Positions 11,645 to 23,230 of a stretch of 64,000 nucleotides of DNA are shown here, one piece after another. Under the pieces are notes generated by a model. It did not search any database. It was given only the letters and a program-made list of their open reading frames with translations, and was not told the origin of the DNA. A program made the translations under genes and the position numbers. The stretch's first letter is position 1. The number at the start of each line of letters is the position of its first letter. This DNA comes from Bombus terrestris. Taxonomy: Eukaryota; Arthropoda; Insecta; Hymenoptera; Apidae. The stretch is from contig NC_063273.1 in NCBI RefSeq assembly GCF_910591885.1, positions 8,680,001 through 8,744,000 on the forward strand, in the 5' to 3' direction.

Positions 11645-12090
11645 TATTGCGAAGTTATCTCACGCGTAGAAAAATAAGGGTGCAAGAGAGCTTGACGAGC
11701 TTCCAAGTGTCTCAATGGCAATATACTCGAGGATATTACGGATGTGTTCATTTCTAATATGTATATTCAATCACATAGTAATTATATCAATTTTATTAGA
11801 AAGTTTTCGCAAATTTCTCACCCTTGCTATCGCATATTATCTCGCGCGTAGAAAAAAGGGGTGCGAAAGAGATTGATAGACTTGGAGATTCTTCAGTGGC
11901 GAATATTTGAGAGTTGCAAATGTTTCAAATATTTTGCTTGTAATATATTCAATGGTCATAAAATTACGTAAATTTCATTACGAAGATTTTACAAACTTTT
12001 CAGCGTGGTAAAATTCCTCGTAAAATCCTTCGTTCGTGGTAAAATGTAGGGTCGTAGAAGCTCGATGACATTCTATACGTATTATACAAT
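11645..12090 (+). repeat. Diverged tandem duplication, unit about 182-190 bp, 2.4 copies
   Basis: Anchor words TATCTCACGCGTAGAAAAAT at 11656 and TATCTCGCGCGTAGAAAAAA at 11838 mark two units that stay alignable over most of their length. Shared features include a 'GGTGCRARAGAG' run, a GGCRAATAT word and ATTCAAT before an ATTA-rich tail. A third, partial unit begins near 12030 (GTGGTAAAATGTAGGGTCGT). The copies are heavily diverged, so the event is old. Confidence 0.65.
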
Positions 12091-13002
12091 AGTATCGATT
12101 ATGTATAGTTCGTGGATATCACGTTATATTTTCATTGTTCTTCACAGGAATTTTCTTTTTCCTTTTGTCCTTGCACTGGTTTCTTTATTGCTGGAATATC
12201 TTCTTTGATGTTTTTGTATCGTTTTTTTCTGTAACACTGTTCCAGGTTTCCTTTTCAAATTGTTAGAATTGACCTCTTTATTAATGTGTTCGCGTTGGTG
12301 TCGCTTTTTATTATAAAAATATCTTTTTTTAATTATTAGAACATTTTTTTTTTGGTGTAAAAAGAAATGTCTTTCAACCAAGTGCTTTTTATTAAACTTT
12401 ACTTCTCATTTTCATAACACGAAATTTTTGTATTCATGTACGAGTACTACTAAATGATAATACACTTGCAGCTAATTGGAGTTAATTAAATACGCACGTA
12501 AGTGTGCAAATACTTTTCATAGCCACCTCATTACGTATTCTGTATCGCTCTTGTATCACGTTTCTGCAAATTTAAGTTTCTCGTTAGTATTCTTTGTATC
12601 AGGAGGTATAACTCTGTCCTGTAAAATTGTTTTATTTTCCCGTTGTATTATGTTATACCTTTGGTTCAGTTTCCATGGAAAATACGTCTCTGGACGCGAG
12701 TGTGTCAATTAGTGGCGCAGCTTGATGTTTCAATGTAAGATACTTCCAGCCTGTAGAGTCTGCTACACGAAACATTCTAATCAATACTCTGCTTACTATA
12801 GAAATCGTAATTGCCTGGAAATTTTTCTGTCGAGTTTCCTCTCGTTACATAATAGGGGAAATGGACGAGCACGCAGGGCCAAGTTTGCAATGAAAGTATT
12901 TGTTGGTATGGTGATATATAGTTAGCTATTCTGAGTTTCAGGCCATCAGGATTAGGAAGTTCTTTCTTGAAAAGTAGCTTTAAATGACTATTTCAAAAGA
13001 TA
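12091..13002. other. No gene; isolated Tc1-like terminal motif near 12504-12527
   Basis: The phrase GTGCAAATACTTTTCATAGC followed by CAC at about 12506-12528 closely matches the terminus at 43752-43775. It looks like the inverted-repeat tip of a Tc1-like element whose body is lost. The other frames here, such as a lysine-rich 79-codon minus frame at 12142-12381, are composition-driven. Confidence 0.4.
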
Positions 13003-13028
13003 CGAGAGAGAGAGAGGGGGGGGGGGGA
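13003..13028. repeat. (GA)n followed by a G-run
   Basis: This is a short purine microsatellite, GAGAGAGAGAG, running directly into about 11 consecutive G. Confidence 0.9.
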
Positions 13029-13440
13029 TCAGTGATATGTCGTCGTATATTAAAGAGGCTCTTTGTGTGGAAATAGGAAATTCTCTGAGACAGGAGTCTT
13101 CCTGCCTCGCATGAAAAATAGAGAAAAGAAAAAGTAAAAACAGATAGAATACAGAGACTCGGGGATCAGTATCAAATGATATCTTGGAATTAATAAATTC
13201 TCCGACGCACGAAAGTTGCTTGTAGATAAACGCTATACATATTCTTCTTCGACCAAATAAAGGAATTAGGATTGGCAATAAAGGCAACGAAGAAAATAAA
13301 AAAAGAGGAAAGAAGTATAGAAAAGCCAGCGATAAATGTAGCAGCAGTTCGGTATTAACGCTGGGAACGTAAAACTTGCCTTAAGCAAGTCAGAATAAAA
13401 GGTATATAATAGAATAAGGAGAAGAACCAGCTTTTATATA

Positions 13441-13932
13441 CAGGGTGGTTGGTAACTGGTGGTACAAGTGGAAAGGGGGTGATTCTACGCGAAAAAAGAA
13501 ATCGAAAATATAGAATAAAAATTTTTCGTTTGAGGCTTTGTTTTCGAGAAAATCGACTTTGAATTTTCGCTCGGTACGCGTGCACTTTATCACGTCTCGT
13601 TATAACGGATCTCACTGTAGATCGTTATCTCGATGGATATTATCGCAGTTTAAGTTTGTTTTTGCCGTAACAGAAAATTAGTGAAATTAAAAAATTAATG
13701 AAATAATATGAAGTAATCATAAAGTTTATTATTACAAAAATTGCTGAAAATGTTGCCCATTCTGGCGAACACATATTTCTGCTTTTCTAATTAAATTTCT
13801 ACGAACACTTTCTAAGTCGATTTTCTCGAAAACAAAGCCCCAAACGAAAAATTTTTATTCTATATTTTCGACTTCTTTTTTCGCGTAGAATCATCCCCTT
13901 TCCGCTTGTACCACCAGTTACCAACCACCCTG
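13441..13932. mobile_element. 492-bp MITE-like element with ~120-bp inverted repeats, copy A
   Basis: The element begins CAGGGTGGTTGGTAACTGGT and ends with the complement of that sequence. The inverted arms run about 120 bases each and share the inner phrase GAATAAAAATTTTTCGTTTG. The flanks are TATA on both sides, consistent with a TA or TATA target duplication. A second full copy is at 32089-32573 and a degraded arm lies near 1.95-2.04 kb. The central 250 bases hold no credible protein. Minus-strand open frames of 67-86 codons in the left arm recur in copy B and are by-products of the repeat. Confidence 0.85.
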
Positions 13933-13934
13933 TA

Positions 13935-14477
13935 TATTTTCACAATAATTCAAATTCTCAAAAATGTTGCAAATTTATCAAATTCCCCCGAATAAGAATT
14001 AGTCGTTTGGTCATTTTGCCATTTTGTTCATTTCGACAAATAATTTTCCCGTTATAAAATCTCATGGTAATTCTTCGCGCGTGTTTTCCTTCTCTGTAGA
14101 AAAAGATTCTCGTACGAAGAAGCGATTCAAATCTGTCGAGAATCTACGTATCTCTAAAATTTCAATGGAAAATTGCCAAAAATCGATTGTTCTCACCACT
14201 CTGTTAGTTCTAGCGTTAATAAATCGTTGATTTGAAGGGTTGCTCGAACTCCGTGGCGCGTGTAGCCTGAAAAATGGGATACGTTTGTACGATAGGCACG
14301 ATAGGATACGTTAAATAGGTCAGTGACGACAAAAGGATCGCTTAAATGGAGCAATGGCGTGTTGCAAGCACGCGTCCTTGAAATTTCCTATACCATCTTG
14401 CATATACACGTGGGATCCTGATTTATGCTTGGTCCCATGTCGAGAGTCAAAACACACGCTACAGTTTCTCTTCCTTA
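13935..14477. other. No gene seen
   Basis: A 68-codon plus frame at 14024-14230 is not supported by any feature I recognise. Confidence 0.45.
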
Positions 14478-14513
14478 ATGAATCGTATGGAGGAAAAGGG
14501 GTGGCTCGGCACC
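14478..14513 (+). CDS. Weak candidate first exon (12 codons)
   Basis: An ATG at 14478 (frame Met-Asn-Arg-Met-Glu-Glu-Lys-Gly-Trp-Leu-Gly-Thr) is followed in phase 0 by GTAAGT at 14514. The start context is poor (T at -3). It lies between unique DNA and a pyrimidine minisatellite. This is recorded because of the perfect donor only. Confidence 0.12.
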
Positions 14514-14631
14514 GTAAGTAGAAGGGGCAGATGGTGGAGGCCGTCGATATTGTACGACCTTGCGTCATCGATCAACTCCCTGCCCTCATCTTTTGCCTTT
14601 TCGATTCTCCACAGAGAAGCATCTTCGTATA

Positions 14632-14700
14632 CTATCCTTCTCTTCTTGTACTCCTTCTCTGTATACTCCTTCTCTTCTTGTACTCTTCTCATTCGACTCG
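14632..14700 (+). repeat. Pyrimidine-rich 32-bp minisatellite, about 2 copies
   Basis: TCCTTCTCTTCTTGTACT begins at 14635 and again at 14667, with an intermediate half-copy (CTCCTTCTCTGTATA). The repeat gives spurious serine/leucine-rich frames in this stretch. Confidence 0.75.
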
Positions 14701-14852
14701 TGTATCGCTCCCACCCTTTCGCGACCTTCTTCTAACCCACTACCAGCCGAGTAATCGAATTTCTCGGAATATTTCTCTGCGACATCGAAGCGCACAAAGT
14801 TGGTCCGATTAATTAATTCGAAGAATTTTCGCTTTCGCGGAAGAAAGGTTTC

Positions 14853-14873
14853 TTTTTTTTTTTTTTTTTTTTT
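14853..14873. repeat. T homopolymer, 21 bases
   Basis: An uninterrupted run of 21 T is visible directly. Confidence 0.95.
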
Positions 14874-14879
14874 CGGACG

Positions 14880-16550
14880 ATAGAAACGTTTTGTAAGATT
14901 AGGTTTGATAAATTCATCAACGGTATTCATCGTCGGTATTATAATTGGAAGAATTTTGGTTTTCTACAGGAATAAGACGACAAGTATGTTTCGTGAATGT
15001 TTAGGTTTGCCAGATTCCTTGATCTCACCGTCAGTGATCGAATTTTTGGAAACGTCACAAGGGTGGGAGTTGTTTGGTTAATTAAGAGGATCTTGTTTTT
15101 TAGAATGCTTTGTGGAATTGCCAGAAAGCGGAAGCGTGAAATTTGTTTGATTAATTAGAAATAAAGTAACGCGATAAGAATTAAATTTTTAGACTGGTCA
15201 TGTAGAAGAGCTTTATTCACCAGCTGCAATTGTGAATCTATTTTGCTGCTTTCAAAAGTCAGTATTATCGTTATTATATGATACTTCTTGTAATCGTTTC
15301 TCTTTGTATCATTGCTACATCTGCATCAATAAAGCTTAATCGATCGTCTCTTCAAATGACCATAACAAGAACCAGGACACACATAGATTTGTTCGATTCG
15401 AATTTTATAGGTTAAATTGCTTCGTAAAATTTATCGTTCATTCATATCGAAGTTTTTCCTTTCTTTTATTTCCTTTTTTTATATTTCTATTACTCTCTTT
15501 GTTTCATTCTATTATTTTATTTTTATTATTAAAATGTTCTTTTTCTTCGAGGTTTCCAAATTTTTAATTTCTAAATTAAAAAAAATTATTGTCAGCCATT
15601 TGAAATTTTCCCTTTGTACTTTCGAACGCCCCTTTTTGCTCATCTCTCGCATTATTTCCTCCGATATTGGTATTTTTATTAGTATTTTTATAGTATTTTC
15701 TGATTTATTTTGAAGCGGATGCGGGCATACATTTCGATGTCGAAACATTTTTATCTGTAGCAACGTCGAATAGAAAAACTAGAGGAAATTAGAGAACGTT
15801 TTAGTCGATGAATCCACAACTCGATCTATCGATTCCTCCTGGTCTTCGTCCTTTAACGATGTTGTCCAAATTTACAGTGGAGCTTGCACTGTGTTAGCGA
15901 CGAGAGGAATCAGGTCAGAAGATCTCGACTTTTAGAAAAGTTGATTTAACGAGTTCTGAAAAATTTCCTGCAACTGTTTACTCTGTCTTTTTAATTTGCG
16001 TATCGCGAACGTAATTTCTGGCGCGTGTCAGCTTTCTCAATTATGCGTTATGGTCTTCGAGAAGCTTTATCCGTGATTTATATTACAGGGGAAAGAATGA
16101 ACTGTTTTAAAAAATATTCTTTAAAAACAAGTTATATACATATTTACTACCATAAGTTTATTTGTCGCGAAAGACTATAGTATAGTAATCGCAAATTCTA
16201 AGGTTATCATTTTTTAAGAAAATGCCGTATGAAACAGCAAATGATCCATAAGTTGGTTTAGCCCACAAATTCGAAAGTAAAGGAAAACGATGATATTACA
16301 TTTTCTTTTTTTTTTTTTTTTGTAACGATAAACATGATTTTCTCTTTTCTTCACTTTTCAATTCACGGACTTAATCAGAATGGCTGTCAGCGAATCGCGT
16401 ATCGACATTTTGCGAATTTAAAATTAAATCGAAGAAACCAGAATACATCGGATTAAAATATCACGACATTCTCGTGCATAAAGCAACGTTCGAATTTTAG
16501 AAAAAGAAGTATTGATAAAGTATCACTGGCAAATCATCCAGAGAACAAGC
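14880..16550. other. No gene seen
   Basis: AT-rich unique DNA. A phenylalanine/isoleucine-rich 98-codon frame (15417-15713) is typical of translated AT-rich sequence and is not called. A 15-T run lies near 16307-16321. Confidence 0.5.
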
Positions 16551-16555
16551 TAACA

Positions 16556-16655
16556 ATGAGATGGAAATCTGTTTGCGATATCGCAGAATGTAATGAATTA
16601 ATATTACCAGCAACGTTAGCAACTATCTACATATTTGACACGATTGTTCGCAAAA
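16556..16655 (+). CDS. Candidate coding exon (33 codons plus 1 base) before a perfect splice donor
   Basis: An ATG at 16556 in good context (ACAATGA, A at -3) opens a frame starting Met-Arg-Trp-Lys-Ser-Val-Cys-Asp. It contains a hydrophobic stretch (residues about 15-29, Glu-Leu-Ile-Leu-Pro-Ala to Thr-Ile-Val) and reaches AAAA|GTAAGTAC at 16656 in phase 1. Beyond the donor the frame stops within six codons, as expected for an intron. I do not recognise the peptide and it is too short to test by eye. It could be the start of a gene whose other exons lie further right. Confidence 0.27.
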
Positions 16656-17640
16656 GTAAGTACACGTAACGCTTTTGGAGCGCATAATTCCCGCCGCATA
16701 CTGGGTCACATGGTTTCGCAATAAAAACCATTCGTCAAGCTTAAAATAAAAATGGCAACGCACAAACTGCAACCTCGTTTTACCACTACCGAAATTTACC
16801 TGCTGCGTGTACCACAGTTGCGTTCCGTGAATAGAACAAAAACGTACAACCGCTCCTACGATTTGTCATGCTACCTGTCGCCGTGAAAACCTACATTTCT
16901 GGGTACGATCGCTACTACGGAACGTTTATCAGTAGAACAGGCCGTCTGGATAGCGCGCAGATGTTGGAATTTTTCCTACGTTTCATTGCAAAATCATTGC
17001 AAATTCATTGATCAATTTTAATCCATTAAAGATTAACGTTCAACGAAACGTTTCATTATTTCTAACTTCTGTTTAACCAATTCACAGTTATCGCTCTTAG
17101 TTGCGATTTTACGTTTCTTTGATGGTTTTACGTTAATCGTAAAGAATAACCATATTCGTAGAATGTATATTTGGTTTGATGTAACATTTACTTCAACAAA
17201 ATTTTCATGCCAATTTCTCGTGTCTTAAGCATCAGTTTATTCAGGTCGTTCGAATTCGAACGAGTGGATACAAACACGTATGGCCGGTACCTTGGTCGAT
17301 GTGAGAACTTGAGCTGCTCTAGCAACCTTGTACACTCGTTGTCGTTAACTTAACTCTATTCAGTGGCCCGAGATTCAGCGTGAATCCGAGAAAAACTCGA
17401 CTAATCCAAACGAGGCAGTACGATGTATGTAACTTGTAAACACCCGTGGCACAGCAGATACAATACTAATTGTTAAATGGCAATTCCACGAACAATTCGA
17501 CCCTTCACTGGATCAGTGAACTAGAATTACGAATCTGATTCTCGTTTCTCAAGTCCGGCGTACAATTAGCAGGAATTTCCATCGTATGTCATAGCAGTGG
17601 TCGAACCGTGCGGAAACTTCATCGGACGAAATCGTCGGTT
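16656..17640. other. No gene seen
   Basis: Unique sequence with increasing CpG toward the right. No supported coding region. Confidence 0.45.
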
Positions 17641-18313
17641 GCCTCGTGTCTGACCAAACACCGTCTCGTTCTCCTTGCCCATTAAACCACTCACGCCGCG
17701 CATTAAACCTTCCCTACAAACTAATCATCGGCCTTGCCCGCCGTATCATAAAAAATATACGGCCGATAAATCCGGAAAAGCGGAACTTTCTTCCATTCTG
17801 GCGCCGAAATGAAACGTGTCAGGCGTGAAAGGACAATGGCGAGGAGGAGTCCATTCTATCCGTGGTACGTTCTATGACAGCGTCCATCCACGTCATGCTG
17901 CAAGCTAGAAAGAGAAGGGAAGTCGGGGGCGCACGCTGCTCGTCCGGGGGTGGAGTCTGTAGGTGGGGTGGCAACGGTGTGCGCTGTAGGGTCGTGAGAG
18001 CTGTAGGGTAGCTGGTGCGGCGGTGGCGAGAGGGAGGAAAAGGTTGACTGGGCGGCGGAGACAGGGAGGGTGCGCGATTCTGTTCAACTATGAACACACA
18101 CCGGCGAGACGTCAGTTACCTCGCGACGATCTTTCCGCGAGGACTTTACCCGCTGGATCATCGTCTTGTTGTACATCGTATACACATAATTTGTTTCTCT
18201 GCGTTGTTTCCGTCGTTCCGTGTCGGTTACGTGGTCGCGTATCGCCGAAGGAAGACAGGCTGGTGCGTGTCTTTCGTCTCGTCCACAGATTCTCGATCGA
18301 TCGTGTGATTTTT
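17641..18313 (+). promoter_or_regulatory. CpG-rich block, possible promoter and non-coding first exon
   Basis: This is the most G+C-rich stretch of the window, with GGCGGCGGAG-type words at 18045-18060. It runs without an evident coding frame to a donor-like TTTTTG|GTAAGAG at 18313-18319. Minus-strand proline-rich and arginine-rich frames (60-92 codons) mirror this composition and I do not call them. It leads straight into the 155-bp tandem repeats. The promoter interpretation is inference. Confidence 0.3.
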
Positions 18314-19000
18314 GGTAAGAGCGCGTGATCTCGCGCTTTTTTTTTATTCCTATACGCTGTTTAGTTCCTACGCTGTTTTCGTCTCAATTATACACATTCT
18401 ACTCAATTATACTCTGTCGAATAGAGGCAAACGCTTGTCTCTTGACTGTCTTTTCTGGATCGTGCGATTTTTACTAAAAGAGCGCGATAATTCCGCGTTT
18501 TTTGTTCCTCTACGCATCTTATTTTCTACGCTGTTCTCGCGCTAGTTACGCACATTCGTCGAACAAAGACAGACGCTTGTTTGTTGAGTTTCCTCGTCTC
18601 TTTCGCGAATCGGTCGTGTGATTTTTGCTGAGAGTGCGCCGTAATTCCAAGCTTTTTGTCTTTTCGTTTTGTACGCCGTTTCGTGCAGAACAGAGACCAA
18701 TTCTCGTCTTTTGAGTCTTCGTCCGTCTTTGCATCGGTCAGAATTTCACGCTTCTGGTTCGTGCACATTAGCTGCTATCATTTTCCACGCGGTTTTCGTG
18801 TCAGTTACATACATACGCCCGTTGAACAAGGACAAGCGCTTGTCTTTCGAGTTTCTTTTCGGGGTTGGTCGTGTGGTTTTTGGCTAAGGGTACGCGATAA
18901 TTTCGCGAGGTTTCGTCGTCGTACACATCACATTGTTACGCTGTTATCGTGTTAGCTACATAAGCCTGTTGAATAAAGACTAACGCTTGCTTCGTCCTTC
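18240..19000 (+). repeat. Degenerate tandem repeat, unit about 155 bp, 4-5 copies
   Basis: The phrase TCGTGTGATTTTTGGTAAGA and its variants recur near 18303, 18461, 18613 and 18867. Each is followed by a GCGCGATAATTCCGCG-like segment, then a TCTACGCTGTT.TCGTG segment, then GAACAAAGACARACGCTTGT. The spacings are 158, 152 and about 254 bases; the last gap contains a unit lacking the first phrase. Arginine- and phenylalanine-rich frames of 72-101 codons on both strands cross it and are not conserved between units, which argues against coding. The donor-like GTAAGAG is present only in the first unit. Confidence 0.7.
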
Positions 19001-22000
19001 TTTTGATCGATGATAAGGCTGATTATCGACAAGGGATGCGATATTGCATCTTCGTCTCTCGTCCTTTCGTATGACTTTCGCAGACTCGCGGTTTCTATTG
19101 CTACTTTATTTCATATTATTTCTATTATTAATTATATTGTCGCGTATCGTGTCGAATAAGAAAACACATTCATTTCTCATCCTGTTTTACATGCCGCGAA
19201 GGACCGTGGAATTTTTATTATAATGGTGAATTATCGAAACGTAGAAGCGTTTGACGAAGAAGAGTGGTTGTGAAAATATAGTAGATTTCCGCTGATCGTT
19301 GATTTTCTAAAAGAGCGACGCGTTTTAGAACGAAGTCGATCGCTATTTGCGAAACTGCATTGTTTAAGAATATCTACCAGCAGAAACGTTCTCGATATCG
19401 AATGAAAAGATCGATAAACGAACAGGTAGTTTCGAAGGTCGCGTATTTAAAAGACGCGCGGACGTTACAGCTTGCTGTCTCTATTTTTAATTCTTCACTT
19501 TCCTTTTTTTTCTCGTTCGAACGTCACCCGTTTATGGCACGTACACATCCAGTTAGCAATGTCTGTTGGCAAATATATGGAAGATGTTGGCGATAAACAA
19601 GTAAGATAGCTCATATTGGCCTATTTAAAAGATCTTGGAATATTTCAGAACAAATTTGAAAAGTCTGCAGCAGATTCGTTTTTGTGTTTCATTAGAAATA
19701 TCATTAGATATCATTAGAAACCTCTCGAATGACACAAAGTCGCTTTACCAATTGCTCTGCGTCGAAGAAAGCTGCAAATCGACGCGCACTGCGTCGTTAG
19801 AAATATTATTTACAAATACAGGGTAAATATACACACACGAAAAGAATAAAAAAAGTTTGTGTATACCTACGCTCTATTTGACCTCGTTTCAGTTATAGCA
19901 AAGTTTTACGTTGCAGTAATTCTATCGAAAGATGAAGGTAGTTGAACCAATGTCGTCTGTCTGTTTACAAACAAGGCGTCCAGAAAATCCGAACAATATC
20001 TAGAGAAATGGAGAGAGTAACACAATCGATAACAAAACGTCTCCATTGTGTTCGGGTTTTCGGATGCAAAGAGGTCATTTCCAACATATGTCGTAAACAT
20101 ATCTGCTTGCAGACACAGTTTGTTGAAGAAGAAACTCGCTATAATTCGAAAACAAGGTCGAGTACGGAATATTATGTTTACACGAACTTTGTTTTCTTCT
20201 TTTTGTATCCGGATTCATCTACCGAAGCGGTTCCACGATGCGACGGCGCATAAGATACGTTTCGATAAATTGTACGTAAGACCTTGTGTAAGATGTTTTT
20301 GAGACGCCGCGAGAATCGATTCTATACATCGAGACAAAAATACATATGTCTGCACATTGAATATCGAACGAAGCTCGATTATTCCAATTAATTTGCGCTG
20401 GAAACCCCTGTATGATGGTGACCCACCTTACGCTGCTGCACGTTGGACCCGCGACCGAACTCTAAAGCGCCTTCACGTACTTGCTCATTTTCCTTTTCTT
20501 TCCACGTTTTTGCTCTATTATGACTTGGCCTTTGTTACCTTGCACGCGACATCAGCCGAAAATAAACGATATGTGTTTCGTCTCACGAGGCGTTTATCAG
20601 ATCTGAAGAAAAATCCAGCTCGTCCTTGGAAACACCAGCTGAAAACACACTCGCGAGTGCGTCCCATTTCGAATTTTTATCTCATTCTTATCTCTCCGCC
20701 GCCTTTTCGTCGTGTGTCGTGTTTCTTTCGTTCCGCGTTATGTAACATAAATATCACGAACACGTTGAGAACAAGAAGCTTCATGGAAAATGTCGTCTAG
20801 CCAGGAGAAATACAGACTGTTCGCGCTCTTCGCTTCCGTAGTTCTTCTCGTGAATGATAAGCTCGCGACATAAATAGAATGTTATATATCATCTTCTGAA
20901 TGCAACGCGACACTTCGGATAAATTTATCCTGTTCGCTGGACAGTAGACACAGGATTCTTTTAATCGATAGGCGTAACGCTTCTTCGTGACACGCAGGAG
21001 CAATCATCGAGATGTTATTCTCGCGCGTCGATAATTCGACGTTTCTACGTTTTTGAAAATGTATGAAATTTCGTCCACGTTTTCTTTTCGCGTCTCTTCC
21101 TCCAAGGGAATATCGAAAATTTAGTAAAATGAAGGAACTGACGAAGCTGTACCAATGACGCTACATCGCGGAATTTACGAAATGTAACAGTTTGTTAGAA
21201 TTACATGGAAAAGTGATGTACGACTCGTCCCATTATTCTCCAAAAATAATATGCGTGTTATTACCAATGTGCAATATTGAAATTTAAATATTGTCCAATT
21301 TAATGACTTTTTTCAATAAAAATTAATTTTTCATAATTTAGAGTATAGTTCTCTTTCATAAAGAATCGCGAGTTTAATTGGGAAAGTACGGTTGACCTTC
21401 GTGTATCTCCTGGATGTCCAGGTAAAAAGATATCGCTGATAATTGTAATTATTAAATCATATACGTGTCTTTGGAAAGTGTTTAATTTACGTTTGGAATA
21501 TTCTTCTCAGGACGTTTTTCTGTTTTGCAGCGTTCCTGTTTTATTCCTAATATTTCGAGATTATTCATAAAGACTCATTTAAATGGGATACTTCGGTGAG
21601 CGACGTAAGCTCTACTACATACATACAAATCTTCGACTGCTTCCTTTTAACAATCTCTACTCATACATAATAAATTAAGCAAGAGCAAAACGAATTTTGA
21701 TGATTAGTGACGCGCAAAGAATACGATTTTAAATATTTAAACCGGTGTTGGCAACTGCATCGTAATACGTAGATATGAATGTTTAATAAGAAAGCAGCTT
21801 ACTTATTCGATGACGATGAAATGTTACACAATCCTCCTACCAGATTTAAGTGGCTTTCAACGTTCAAACTTTTCAATATCGCGTACAATTTACCTTCTGC
21901 GTTTGCAGGAAATATTCTAGTTACCAAATTTCAAGTTCCAATATTTTTTTTTTTATATTTTATTAAAACACCCGAACGTTCATGTTGATTCTTATTAAGA

Positions 22001-22790
22001 TAGAAGCATAGCTATTACGCATACCTATTTATCTGTATCGCGAAGCATTATGAATTCAAATAATAATTCAAGCTTTCATCAGTCTGTTTGACGTAGAAAA
22101 TTTCGAAAACATAATTTAAACGTAAATTCATGCAAACTACGTATTTAAAGATCTTAGAATACAAAAGGAAATTTTATATGAAGATTATCCACTGATACAC
22201 AGTGTAAGTAAACGAAAGTCATCTCATCAGTGAGCGCAGAGAAAAAGATTATTTTGTTTTATGCCTTGCAAAGTATAGAACCCTCAAATGATTCTCTTAG
22301 TAAATTACGCTTTTAAGGGGTCAAATAGTCGTTTTTCGGAAACAACGGTGCTCGTTATTCGGCGTAAACAACGTTGAACAGACGCCGCTTGGCAAACGAC
22401 AACCGACTGCCTTATCTCGTTAGCATGATAACGTTAATTAGCCTGGAAGCAAGTCGAGATCATCTGGACGACTATGAACTCTCCCTCTGGAGCTAAATTT
22501 CCGTCGGAATTTAAGTAACGAAATATGTACGTGCAACGGAAGCCGCGTTTCCTCGACGAGACGAAACGAAACCCTCGACCAACTAGTATATCCCAGGTTG
22601 TGTATCTGTCCCGCATGCCATCCTCAAGGCTTTGTTTCGGCTACAGTGTGTAGCCTTTGTAACGAGCACGATACGTTGCTCTCATGGCGACACGGTGTCC
22701 GACCCGTTCTTATCTTTGGCTGAAGCGGACGAAATCGTTTGGGTACTTTGATTTTATATTCATTTACTACGATCATATTTTTTTTCTGGA
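19001..22790. other. No supported gene
   Basis: Open frames up to 147 codons (20357-20800 plus) are arginine-rich and show no domain. At 19686-19720 a short word, ATCATTAGA, is repeated three times. No transposon ends were seen. Confidence 0.45.
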
Positions 22791-22792
22791 GA

Positions 22793-23230
22793 TTATTTGC
22801 GCCGAGTTTTACATTTGATTGTGCAGGAAGGAGAAAGGAAGTATGAAGAACTATATTTTACAAACAAAGAAGCGAACAAATATTTATGAAAAAGTCGAAG
22901 CGGAAATTTTTTTCTTCGGGACTGTCGAGAGCGAGTTTGTTCAAATTTTGAAGATTCTATCTCGAATAATTTTTTGAAAGATCGTGCCGAGTTTTACATT
23001 TGGTTCTGCAGGATGGAGAAGGGAGGAAGTATGAAATAGGAATGGACAAATATTTATCAAAAAGTCGAAGCAGAGATTTTTTTTCTTCGAGATTATCGAG
23101 AGCGAGCTTGTTCAAATTTGAAACATCTTATTTTCGGTCTTTCTTTAAAGAGAATCTCGGATTGTTACATTCGGCTTCTCCAAAAAGGAAGATAGAACGG
23201 GAAGTGAATATATTTTCATGGAAAGGTTGA
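22793..23230 (+). repeat. Diverged tandem repeat, unit 168-186 bp, about 2.4 copies
   Basis: GCCGAGTTTTACATTTGATT at about 22801 and GCCGAGTTTTACATTTGGTT at about 22986 start two units. Both continue with GCAGGA.GGAGAA, ACAAATATTTAT.AAAAAGTC and TCGAGAGCGAG.TTGTTCAAA in the same order. A third, weaker start (TCGGATTGTTACATTCGGCT) lies near 23154. A 76-codon frame crosses the last units but is not kept between copies. Confidence 0.75.

Noticed and set aside
13355..13615. Minus-strand frames of 67-86 codons, repeated at 32047-32263
   Set aside because: They recur only because the 490-bp MITE is repeated; they cross its edge and lack motifs.
17819..18097. Proline-rich 92-codon minus frame
   Set aside because: It is the complement of a G-rich block; the plus strand and another minus frame are open too, and no domain is present.
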